From assembly GCA_029255685.2 (NCBI GenBank), contig CM055319.2:34745068-34809067 (forward strand): DNA of 64,000 nucleotides. Reading direction: 5' to 3'. Made by a program: the position numbers and the translations under genes. This document shows positions 22,473 through 32,875 of the stretch, piece after piece. Source of the stretch: Silene conica (Eukaryota; Streptophyta; Magnoliopsida; Caryophyllales; Caryophyllaceae). The notes under the pieces were generated by a model that was given only the letters and a program-made list of their open reading frames with translations, made no database searches and had not been told where the DNA came from. Within the stretch, counting starts at the first letter, position 1. Every line of letters starts with the position of its first letter.

Positions 22473-23359
22473 ATCTCCCACTTGTCCGTACAAGGGTATA
22501 TGTGCAATGACGTTATCACACTACATATGGAGGACACAAGTCTCCAACAAACTCCCACTTGTCCGTACAAGTGTAGGTGCGATAACCGAATCTCATATCC
22601 TTTTAAAATTTCTCCCACTCAATGTAAGACAATTTGCAAATCCGCATTCGCAAAGGTCGTATCTCACAAGCGATCTGTATCAAGAGTGGTTTCCCCGACT
22701 AGAGAGTAACTTAACTGATAAAACGAATCTGTATTCGAGCATGGCCATGCATTTCAGTTACTACTCCTCGAGTGGCCCTGAGAAATGATAAAATCCTGAT
22801 AAGGGTTTGGATATTTCCTTCAACTCAAATCCTGCCGATATCGCGCAGCATGAAATAACCCAGAAAAAATCCTCTTGGCCCCTGTTACGGTGACCGTGGG
22901 AAAGAAACCAAAGTTACCCAAAATCTGCCTTAATCTCAAGAGACAGTTGAAAGTCAAAAGACTCGACTCTAAGGAACACTATGGAGGTCCTATCCACGAC
23001 CCGGCACCCAATGTTATAAAACATTTAGGACTCCATAACGTTGTCACGGGGTGTCCTACGAGATATCCGTATAACTCGCCTTTGTGATTGGTCAGTCAGC
23101 CGCGTGACTTATGGCTCGTTGAACCCACCATCAACCAACGTCACAAAATGATTACCTGAGTTATCAGCTCAAGTGGGTAATCAAGGACCAAAACGATGTA
23201 ATGTTAATCAGTTCACTTTGTGGTGTTCAAAATTGGCGTACAATTCCACATGAAAAACAAAACATTTTATATCATAACAATAAGGTTGAATAGAGTACAC
23301 GAGAAAATGAATTATTACATGAATTCATAAAAGAGTACTACAACTTAGGAACACATCTA
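22473..23359 (-). other. Copia 3' untranslated region with repeated polypurine-like tracts
   Basis: On the minus strand the true polypurine tract, acaagtgggagatt, abuts the LTR (22473-22487). A second copy with the same flank (cttgtacggacaagtgggag) lies at 22550-22570, and a weaker third at about 22611-22622. No gene supported in the rest. Confidence 0.75.
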
Positions 23360-26300
23360 ATTCTCATGGAATGAATGTGTCCTTCATGCTTATCACGTGG
23401 TAATGCTTTAGTGACAGGATCTGCTATGTTGTCATCCGTAGCGATCTTATCAATGAATATCTTCTTTTACGCGGACTCAGTCGTAGAATCTGCTGTAACA
23501 TTCTGTTTAGAACTTTTCCAGCTGACAGCAGCGCCATTAAGAGTAAAAACGAATCCAGACTGAGATTTCGAGTCATCTCGATCCGTTTGGAAGCTAGCAT
23601 CTGCGTAACCCGTGGCGCAGAGCGTTGAGTCGCCTCCATAAGCCAATCCCCAATCTTTAGTCCTCCGTAGGTACTTAAGAATGTTTTTCACGGCCATCCA
23701 GTGTTGTTCACCTGGATGAGCTTGGAATCGACTGGTCATACTCAATGCATATGCAACGTCAGGACGTGTGCATATCATGGCATACATGATCGATCCTATT
23801 GCCGAGGCATAAGGAATCCGACTCATGCGCTCTTTCTCTTCCAATGACTTAGCTTCTTGAGTCTTGCTCAAGTGAAGCCCAGGAGTCATAGGGAGGAACC
23901 CCTTCTTGGAGTTCGTCATGCTGAATCTCTCTAGAATCTTATCTATATAAGACTCCTGACTGAGAGACAACATCCGTCGTGATCTATCCCTGTAGATACG
24001 GATGCCCAAAATTCTTTGTGCCTCTCCCAGATCTTTCATCTGGAAATGGTTTTTCAACCATGCTTTAACCGAAGATAAGAGAGGTATGTCATTCCCAATC
24101 AAGAGTATGTCGTCGACATACAGTACTAGGAAGACAATCTTGCTCCCACTCGACTTGATATAGAGACATGGTTCCTCGACTGATCGAACAAATCCATTCT
24201 CTTTTATCACTTGGTCGAAGCGATGATTCCAACTCCGTGATGCTTGCTTAAGTCCATAGATGGAACGCTTAAGCTTGCAAACCTTCTTAGGATGTTCTGG
24301 ATCAATAAAACCCTCGGGTTGTACCATGTACAACTCTTCCTCCAAATAACCGTTTAAGAAGGCGGTTTTAACGTCCATTTGCCATATTTCATAGTCATGA
24401 AATGCGGCTATCGCTAAGATTATCCGAATGGAACGTAGCATGACTACGGGTGCAAAGATCTCATCGTAGTGCAAGCCTGGCACTTGGGTGAAACCTTTAG
24501 CAACTAGTCTTGTCTTATGGATATCTTGTTTACCTTCCACGGCATGCTTTATTTTGTAAAGCCATTTGCATTGAAGGGGACGTACCTTTGCAGGTAGGTC
24601 CACAAGATCCCACACGTTGTTCTCATACATGGAGTCCATCTCGGATTGCATGGCTTCTAGCCATAGCTTTGAGTCAGAACTGGTCATGGCACCTTTATAG
24701 GTTGAGGGTTCATTACTCTCTAGAAGTAAGACATCATCCATATCATGTTCCTCGACCATACCAATGTATCTGTCCGGAGGAATGGAGACTCTTCCCGACC
24801 TCCTTGGTTCCTCAGGAATATCTACCGCAGCCTCGGTTGAAGGAACTGTTTCCTCCAATGGTTGCTCGGCAGTTGGTTCTTGAACCTCCGATAACTCGAA
24901 GGTTCTATTACTCGACTTGTTCGCGAGAAATTCTTTCTCTAAGAACGTCGCACTAGCCGCAACAAAAACACGTTGTTCGGTTGGCGAGTAGAAGTAATGA
25001 CCAAAAGTTCCCTTTGGATAACCTATAAAGTATGTCTTGACCGATCGCGGGCCGAGCTTATCCTCGTGTCTCCACTTGACATAAGCCTCGCAGCCCCAAA
25101 CCCGAATAAAGGACAAGTTAGGGACCGTTCCCTTCCATAATTCGTATGGAGTCTTGTCAACAGCTTTAGACGGACTTCGGTTAAGTATTAGAGCGGCCGA
25201 CAAAAGAGCATAGCCCCACAATGAATCAGGCACGACGGTGTGACTCATCATGGATCGAACCATATCAAGTAGAGTTCGATTTCTCCGTTCGGACACACCA
25301 TTTAATTGTGGTGTTCCAGGTGGAGTCAACTGTAGCACGATGCCACAGTCTTTAAGGTGTTGATCAAACTCGTGTGAAAGATACTCACCACCACGATCAG
25401 AACGTAGTGCTATAATCTTTCTACCCAGCTGGTTCTGTACCCGATTCTGGTATTCTTTGAACTTGTCAAAGGATTCACTTTTGTGCTTCATTAAGTAGAC
25501 ATAGCCATATCTACTCAAATCATCCGTGAAAGTGATGAAATACCTATAGCCTTCTCGTGCGTTGATCGACATAGGGCCACATACGTCCGTATGTATGAGT
25601 CCTAATAGGTCGGCAGCGCGCATTCCAACACCTTTGAAGGAAATACGAGTCATCTTACCGATGAGACATGATTCACACGTGCCATATGATTCGAAATCAA
25701 AGGGCGAGATAGATCCATTCTGTATGAGCTGTTTCACGCGTTTCTCATTTATGTGTCCCATACGACAATGCCATAGGTAAGTTTGATCTTTGTCACCTAC
25801 CTTTAATTTCTTATTATTCACATGTAATATTTCGGTGGTTTGATCTAAAACATAAATTCCATTCATGGAAACTGCCTTGCCATAAATCATATTGTGTAAG
25901 GAGAAAATACAGCTATTATTCTCTATTACAAATGAAAAACCGAGTTTGTCAAGCGCAGAAACTGAAATAATGTTTTTGGACAAACAAGGAAACGTATGTT
26001 CCCCTCGAGATTGCAGCAACACGTGCTCCATTCCCGACACGCAGGTCAACCTCACCCTTGATTAGGGGTTCTTGGTTTCGGAGGCCCTGCACATGATTAC
26101 ATAGATGAGAACCACAACCAGTATCTAGTACCCAATTTCCGTAACTTGCATGGTTAATCTCAATCATGTGAATAAAAGAAGAAGAAGACATACCAACAGG
26201 AGTAACGCGGCCTGCCTTAATGTCCTCACGATACACGGGGCATGAGCGCCTCCAATGCCCAGTCTTGTGGCAATGGTGACATTCCATGCTAGTATCCTTG

Positions 26301-27121
26301 CTCATTGTTTTGCCCTGTGAGTTGCTTGACTCACCTGGCCCACTCTTAGTAAATCCTGACTTCTTAAACTTGGGCTTGCCTACTGTTAGGTCGCCCTGAG
26401 CTTTAGCTTTACCCTTACCCTTACCCTTACCCTTACTGGAGATCATGAGAACATCTTGCTTCACGCTCCCACTTAATTTCAGATCCTTCTCGGTCTGTAC
26501 GAGAAGGGAGTGGAGCTCATGAGGAGTCTTCTTCATGTCATTCATGTAATAGTTGGCCCTAAAGAGGGCGAACCCATCATGAAGTGAATGAAGCATTCGA
26601 TCAACGATTATGTTCTCACTGATCTTGCAGTTTAGGGCCTCCAGTTTCTCGATATTCTCAATCATGTGAAGAATATGTGGGCTAACAGCTTGGCCCTTCT
26701 GGAGTTTCGCCTCAAAGAAGCGATAGGTATGCTCATAAGAAACGATTCTCGGAGCCTTTGAGAATTCGTTAGTGAGCGTGGTGAAAATCTTGTTTGCACC
26801 ATGGGTTATGAAGCGTCTTTGCAAATTGGATTCCATTGCATAGATGAGTACGTTCTTTATCGCACCCGCTTCCATGACGAAGTCGCTATGAGCGCGAACT
26901 TCGTTAGCTCTAGCTCCAGTTCCTGGGTGTGGCGGAATGGGCTCAGTTAAGTACTTGAGCTTTCCGTCAGCAATGGCAGCATTCCGTAGTGCTGCCTCCC
27001 AGTCAGAGAAGTTTGACCCATCATTCCTCAGTCTTGTGGACTGATTCATGGAGTCCATGAAGGCTTTTAGCCAGGATTCACGTGCTAGCTTGGCACTTGG
27101 CATTGGGTCTTCACCAGCCAT
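23360..27121 (-). pseudogene. gag-pol: Copia gag-pol: gag, protease, integrase, RT, RNase H
   Basis: Polyprotein region of the copia element, starting at ATG 27121 (MAGEDPMPSAKLARES), about 375 bases after the first internal TATA-like signals and with no better start upstream. Gag occupies about 27121-26150, with a KGKGKGKG-rich basic linker and a CCHC zinc knuckle, CHHCHKTGHWRRSC (about 26285-26240). Protease follows with VLDTGCGSH (about 26132-26106). Integrase (about 25800-24950) has the zinc motif and catalytic D, D, E near HTDVCGP, RSDRGGEY and GVSERRNRT. RT (about 24650-23900) has LYVDDILL near 24123-24100. RNase H has YADASFQ near 23600. Integrase before RT is the copia order. The end of RNase H is not fully preserved; about one or two breaks overall. 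Confidence 0.93.
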
Positions 27122-28745
27122 TTAGTTATACAGCAGTTTAATTGAACGTGTTCTAGACTGAAAAGAAGATAAAACAAAACCATATAAGCAACTCATTGTT
27201 GTGATTTAAGTCTATATTAAATTGAATTTAAACTCGTAGACTCATGCATTTATATAATTTATCTCCCTCAAGAATTATATAAATGATCCCAAGACTCAAT
27301 TTCCGTATATTGATAAGCCCACAGTTTGGCTAATTCCACCGTTGGAACTCTTGGTCGATAGATTTCCGTAAATCCTATCTATTAGTCCATCTCAGTCACT
27401 GGATATTATCGAGTGACCATGATGTTGAGATAAAATAAATCATCTGTTCCCACTTACCCGACGTAGAAGGGGTCATATTATGCCTACCGACGAAGAAGGG
27501 ATTCATGGGAGGCTGATTTATAAAGACTATTCTCAATTTTTGGTTATACGAGGAAGACCCCATCGACTTATATTTATTCATATTAAGTGAACTAAAATCT
27601 AGCATATTCGTGAATGAATGAAATAAAGTGATGGCTTTGCAATTGACATGTGACATCTGTATTGTCACAGAAAACTAACGCGTAACCTCTACATGAGTCA
27701 GTTTTCAGGCATGTAATAGGTGGTTTGGTTTTAGGCGGAATATGATGCAAGCTATTATCGATGAAAGCATAAAATAAATGCGATAAACGTAAATAAAAGT
27801 CCTAGTGTGGCCTATCCTACCAAAATAAACATAAAACAACTTGGAATCCACTATTGGACCCTAGAAGCTTGTCTTGATGTTCCATCTTGGTCCTTGCAGT
27901 GGGAGTGAGCATCCGGTCTCCGTCTTCGGTCTTCACAAAAGTTACTAATTTAAATTACAAAAGTAGTCCTAGATACATTCTAATTTAAATACAAAAGTAA
28001 TTACATGGCAAAAACCCAAAACGGAGATTCAAGATCTCAAAATTACAAGCAAGATTGTGTCCCATCATTACGGTGACACAATCTTCTAAGGCCACACTAA
28101 GTTACAACCGTTTGCAAAAATTAAATACGTTATTGAAAGCATTCACAAGGCATTCAACAAGACGATAAATAAAATGCATCAACTAAAACAAAATTCATTC
28201 ATGACATAATACTGTTATTATGATTAACAAATTTTTACCAAACCACCTTTTAGGATTAAAATTATGTGATTATACCGTTTTAACCACTTTAATTTTAATA
28301 AGTTTATAATCCTATTATTTTAAACCGTTTTAAAATAATATGTATCAAACGAGGGTGAATCGTTTCACAAAATTAATAATATACTATTTCCGTATATAGT
28401 ATATTACTAAAGGCCATGTGAAAATAAAACATGTTATTTTCGAAAAAAAAAAAAAAACGAGTCTGTTACAGGGGTGGTCTACCGACCTAATAAACAGGTC
28501 TACCGACCACCTGACGAAAATTTTTTTTTTTTTTTTTTTTTTTTGAAGCAGAATGGTCGACCGACCACAAAACACGAAACCGAGTTTCTGAACACGATTT
28601 CTCACAAAAGATAAACTGTCGAAACAGAGAAACACGCAGGAGGCGGTCGACCGACCGCAACGGGGGGTCGATCGACCGACTTAGCGGCAGAAGACGTTTT
28701 TTCAGGTTTTAAAACTTACGAAAAACACAAAGGTAAAATTTTCAT
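27122..28745 (-). other. Copia 5' leader region
   Basis: An unusually long, 1.6-kb leader between primer site and gag, with no supported gene. Near the LTR it holds three dyad modules with GGTCGACCGACC-like or GGTCTACCGACC-like units (about 28464-28507, 28553-28570 and 28641-28682) and homopolymer runs (A at about 28443-28457, T at about 28518-28544). The minus-strand ORF over these runs is low-complexity and not a gene. Confidence 0.7.
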
Positions 28746-28763
28746 GGCCTGGCTCTGATACCA
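28746..28763 (-). promoter_or_regulatory. Primer binding site of the copia element, tRNA-Met type
   Basis: On the minus strand tggtatcagagccaggcc begins four bases after the LTR end, the usual initiator-tRNA-Met primer site of copia elements. Confidence 0.93.
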
Positions 28764-28767
28764 CTTG

Positions 28768-29750
28768 TGGGGAATAAAGCATGTATTCGCCCCAAACTTG
28801 CAGGATTATAATGAAACATACAATTGTGATTATAGTCATAAGTTAATTAAAAGCATGAAAAAGAAATCAACCTTTGGTCCTTTGTGCTTATGGCCTAAGA
28901 ACAGGAATTAAAGTAAATTCCCTCCTATAACTTGCACCCAAGACTTGATTGAGATGATGCCGCGTGTGCTAGAAAATACTCTCCAATTGCCTTGCAATAT
29001 GGGGAGAGCCTTTTGAGGTTTTAGATGTGAGATCTGAGTTTTGGGAAAAGAATGTTCTCAAAACCCTAATTGTGAGAATAATAAATCACCAGTGTCTGAC
29101 ATAAGGAGAAAGACTCTCCTTATGTAGCCATAGGGTCGGCCGAATGGTCTTTTGGTAAGGGTGGGCTTTTTCCACTCTTACCTTATTCCTTTGCGTGATT
29201 CGACCCATTTAGCTATAAGTTATTCGCGGGATTTTTATTATAAATCGTATACGTGTTATCAGATATTAATGTAGTCGATGTATTAATAATGGTCTGATAA
29301 AATTACGATATTGTATAATTACCCAAATTAATATAACTGTTTATATTAATACGCGAATATAATATTTAATTAAATATAACCGTTTATATTTAATTTACGA
29401 ATTAATCATGTAATCCGTATCAGCTAAAATTATTTAATCCGTATTAAATAATAATCTCAACATCTCATTGACTAATTTAATAGTCAATACCTCTGACTAA
29501 CTGTTTAGTCATATCCGGCATAAATGTGACTGTATTTTCATACCTTCACATCTCTCAAACGTGTCCTATAGGTGTGACGTATAGGGACCAGTTGAACACC
29601 GCCATCCGTATGACAATAACGTCAAACATATCTAGCAAGCCAACCGTTATTGATAAACGTGGATCAACTGATAATAATACAAAAGTATGCCCTTGTGATC
29701 CTTTAAGAGATTTAGTAAGTCATTGTACTAACTGTCAAGGACACCAGCCC

Positions 29751-29755
<5 letters not shown>
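28768..29755 (-). repeat. 5' LTR of the copia element
   Basis: 988 bp, same ends as the left LTR, from 29755 (TGTTGGGGCTGG on minus) to 28768. About two differences from the left copy. Confidence 0.94.
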
Positions 29756-29789
<34 letters not shown>

Positions 29790-29806
29790 GAGAGAGAGAG
29801 AGAGAC
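29756..29806. repeat. (TA)n then (GA)n microsatellite
   Basis: About 30 bp of TA repeats continue the tract interrupted by the copia element, followed by a short (GA)n run (29790-29806). Confidence 0.9.
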
Positions 29807-30353
29807 GAACTACGCGAAAGACAGAGGATACGGGTTTGTATGCGGACAATTTAGCAGTGTCGTGGTGGTGGCTATAGTGGCCTCTGGTGGTGGGTAATGG
29901 GTGAAATTGTAGTTGGTAATAATACGTAGTTGAGGTTGGGTCTAGTGGTGACAGTTGTCGCGGACCTGGCTAGTTATGGTAGTGTCGGGAAAAGTTTGCA
30001 AACAGACCTGCTGTCCTGCGTGTCGTTGTTGTTGCCGAGGTTGTTGTTTGGGGTTGAGCAGTAAGTAATGGGTGTTAATACATTATTTTGTGTATAATTA
30101 GTTAGTCCATGTTACACTTGATTGTGTTCAATTTGTTAATGGAGTTTAATTAGCTCAATTAATCTGTTTAAATTGTTTGGTGAGGATATTTTATTAAATA
30201 TTGACTAATCAAATTAATTCATTAGTTATGTTTAATATAGTTTTGTATGGACAATGTACTAACTAAATTAATTTACTTGATTAATATGTATATTATACCT
30301 TGTTTACATAATTATATTTGTTAGTTTGTATAACTAATATTATGAGTGGTGAG
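29807..30353. other. Unassigned AT-rich DNA left of Cassandra
   Basis: About 550 bases. GT-rich first part with ggtggt phrases, then AT-rich DNA. No gene, RNA or clear repeat recognised. Confidence 0.5.
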
Positions 30354-30687
30354 TTGTTAATAATGATAACAATTATAAGAAGCCCTTGAAGAGGTCTATT
30401 GATATATATGTTTATATAATTAATGCTTAAAGGAATTGAAAGTACTACTCATATCAACAAAGTGCACTTTCTTTTCTAGTTATCCATGCGAAAGAACTCC
30501 AAAGTTAAGCGTGGTTGGTCGGGAGTAGTCTTAGGATAGGTGACCTTCTGGAAAGGTTCCCGGGATGTGCATGAGTGAGGACAAAATGCGCTGGAAATGA
30601 CTCGTGTTGGTCTATGGGGCCAGTACATAGCCTGACGAGCTACTATGGCTAACATTTCCGGTCCTAGGTTTGGGTCGGGATGTTACA
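30354..30687 (+). repeat. Cassandra 5' LTR
   Basis: From about tgttaataatgataac to the end GGGATGTTACA. Shorter than the right LTR through loss near its start, so its left edge is approximate. Confidence 0.8.
30449..30572 (+). other. 5S-rRNA-like domain in Cassandra 5' LTR
   Basis: The phrases agaactccaaagttaagcgt and ggataggtgacctt match the 5S rRNA internal control region (A box, intermediate element and C box) with substitutions. In Cassandra these are thought to act as internal RNA polymerase III promoter elements. This is not a functional 5S gene: it lies inside an LTR and deviates in several positions. Confidence 0.85.
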
Positions 30688-30849
30688 AATGGTATCAGAG
30701 CAACCCTACGACTGTCTGGTGAGCCTCCGGTCTGGAGTACCTGAGTCACCAACCTAGCAGGGGAGAATTCCTGGTTTGGCTCGGCTGCGGTCGGATGCTG
30801 CCAGGCGCAACGAGGACGTTATGTTCTTCAAGTGGGAGGGGGGTGGGGG

Positions 30850-31200
30850 TGTAATAATCCATTGAACTGAATAGGATATTCGGGTGGGGTAACCCCTTGA
30901 ATAGGTCCATTGATATATATATGCTTATATGAATAGTGCTTAAAGGGATTGAAAGTACTATTCATATCAACAAAGTGCACTTTCTTTTTTGGTTATCCAT
31001 GAGAAAGAACTCCAAAGTTAAGGGTTCTTCGTTGGGAGTAGTTTTAGGATGGGTGACCTCCTAAGAAGGTTCCCGGGATGTGTAAGAGTGGGGACATAAT
31101 GCGTTGGAAAGGACTCGTGTTGGTCTATGGGGCTAGTACATAGCCTGGCAAGCTACCGTGGCTAACATTTCCGGTCCTAGGTTTGGGCCGGGGTGTTACA
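30850..31200 (+). repeat. Cassandra 3' LTR
   Basis: 351 bp from TGTAATAATCC to GGGGTGTTACA, directly after the polypurine tract. Confidence 0.88.
30960..31085 (+). other. 5S-rRNA-like domain in Cassandra 3' LTR
   Basis: Second copy of the 5S-like stretch. It keeps aactccaaagttaag and ggatgggtgacctcct, the latter identical to the canonical 5S C-box region. Confidence 0.85.
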
Positions 31201-31766
31201 GGTTCTACAGGACCGGGCCTGATGTCTTCAACTGTTATGCTGGTGTTCGACGACAGTCGACGATGCTCTGTCGGGAGTTTCGGTTAAGGATGGTGTTACG
31301 GGTTGTGATTGGATATTCAGGTTGTGATTAAGCTCAGGAATGACATGACATTTGCATATCATACTTGTTGCATATTTATTTATTGTAACTTGTCGTTATC
31401 CTACTCAACCACAAGGTTGACCGTGTACTCGTGTGCACCTACTATGATCCGGTAACGGGGAATCTATATAAATGAGATAGATGAGGTGGGAGCTGGCCTG
31501 TGGCAGGAATGTGAGATGCAGACTTAGACTTACTTAGCTTGGAGATCAATTAGTCTTCCAGTTCAGACTTTAATTCACTTGGTTATATCATGGTTATGCA
31601 ATTGAGTTTTTGGACAAGTTGTAATAGACTTTAGTTCTCATTTAAATATAAAGTACTGTGGTTGTTTTACTTTATTATTACCTATTCCGGACATTCTGAG
31701 ATGGTAACAGTTCTATTTATTTGAGAATGTCTTGCTAAAGGCTCTTAAATAAATGGGGGTGTTACA
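31201..31766 (+). repeat. LTR-like remnant ending GGGGGTGTTACA
   Basis: The right end (about 31670-31766) resembles the end of the LTR-like block finishing at 34208: both have ctgagatggt, then gctaaaggc or cctaaaggc, then the GGGTGTTACA terminus. Typical of chromovirus-type gypsy LTRs. No primer site follows at 31767. No coding sequence. Confidence 0.45.
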
Positions 31767-32485
31767 CCTTTGCTTGATGGAATGATATTTCCTAATATAG
31801 ACATTTCGTCTTAAAACTGCTGAGTGGGGGAGGGGTTAAATGACCGCTCAAGTCCGCTGGACTTATCCCTTGTTTGAACGCCGGACTTTTATTTTTTCGG
31901 ACTCTGCTTGGGCTTGATCTTTACTTCACGCCCTCCAGGCTATTCTTGGGCCTGATCTGTACTTTGCATATCTAGTCTTGTGTTGACCCAATTAGCAACC
32001 CTTCTCTTTATAGGCTCACTAACCCATAGGATAATAAACATTTTGGGCTGCTTATTTTACGTGTTAACAAATAACCCCCAGTGCTCAATGATTAGAGGTT
32101 TCCTGAGTCTTTGAGCATTGACCTTCGGATGAGGATGTTATCTGCTTTCTCCAAGGTTTCCTTTGCCAGAATTTTTATCCTTCCATCCATTGATGCCATG
32201 CTATACAGACCCCTTCATAGACCGTTATTCCTACCCATCCAACTTGGGGAAAAACATGGAGTATCATCAAATGCTTCGTTTAACCCTAACCAAAATAAAA
32301 GATTTGGATCCCCCTGATTTTCTTGACTTGGCCGTAAATTAGGAATTTCCTTGAAATCTTTCTTTGGATACTTGTCCGCCCAAACTCCCATTTTGCTTTG
32401 ATCTTCCTTGATAAAACATTCTTCAAGGATTTATAGGAATCATATAGTCTTATTGGGTCATTCAAATCGTCATTCTAACCATCGT
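31767..32485. other. Unassigned DNA
   Basis: About 720 bases with moderate GC and short ORFs on both strands, none matching a known family. Base composition is more gene-like than the flanks, so a degraded host gene or captured fragment is possible, but I can support nothing specific. Confidence 0.4.
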
Positions 32486-32875
32486 TTAACACGCCGATCT
32501 CTCTTCGTATGTCGGCTTAGGAACACGATCTGCCAATCTTCTTCTAGAAAATGTAATAACTGCCAATCTCCATTGTACCCCCGAGCTTTCATCAACGCAA
32601 GCCAAGATCCATGCCCATCGTCGACATACTTTTACTATTGATGTGCGTGACTCTTCTGGCAACCTGAGAAAGATTTCTTTTATAACATTTATATCGTTTA
32701 TGCTCTCGTACAAATCATTTCCATCTACCATGGATTGAACCCCTTCTGATGCCCCGAGGAAGGGCAGACTTTGTTCCAACAGGTCCCGAGCAAATTTTCG
32801 TCTATCTAGTTTAACTATACCCTCTTCATAACGACATAACAGTGCGGGCACACCGATTTTCTGGAAGTGCCTCAT
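32486..32875 (-). pseudogene. Possible F-box-like gene fragment
   Basis: A 129-codon ORF with INVIKEIFLRLPEESRTSIV followed by KVCRRW (around residues 60-88), which resembles the F-box pattern EILxRLP...CVCKxW that binds SKP1 in ubiquitin ligases. The remainder (RKFARDLLEQSLPFLGASEG upstream, VDESSGVQWRLAVITF downstream) is not recognised, and no kelch, LRR or FBA-type repeat domain follows. It lies between LTR remnants, without promoter or further exons that I can see. It may be a captured or decayed host fragment, or a chance match. Confidence 0.28.

Larger units (their letters stand above)
21485..29755 (-). mobile_element. Young, nearly whole Ty1/copia retrotransposon
   Basis: Two LTRs of exactly 988 bp (21485-22472 and 28768-29755), a tRNA-Met-type primer site on the inside of the right LTR, a polypurine tract inside the left LTR, and a gag-pol region between. 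By eye the LTRs differ at two sites (about 0.2 percent), suggesting an age near 0.1 million years at usual assumed rates. It was inserted into a (TA)n tract, so the target duplication (TATTA/TATAT) cannot be called with certainty. Nearly whole, with about one or two breaks in the coding part. Lineage within copia is not settled; gag and RT look like the Tork/TAR/Bianca group rather than SIRE. Confidence 0.94.
30354..31200 (+). mobile_element. Cassandra TRIM element with 5S-rRNA-like LTRs
   Basis: Two related LTRs (about 30354-30687 and 30850-31200) flank a 162-bp non-coding core that starts with a tRNA-Met-type primer site (tggtatcagagc, 30690-30701) and ends in a strong polypurine tract (aagtgggaggggggtggggg, about 30829-30848). 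Each LTR contains a stretch closely resembling plant 5S rRNA, the hallmark of Cassandra. The LTRs are clearly diverged and the left one is shorter, so this copy is old. No 5-bp target duplication is apparent. Cassandra encodes no protein. Confidence 0.92.

Noticed and set aside
30449-31085. Functional 5S rRNA genes
   Set aside because: The 5S-like stretches lie inside paired LTRs with a primer site and polypurine tract between them and differ from 5S at several sites; they belong to Cassandra.
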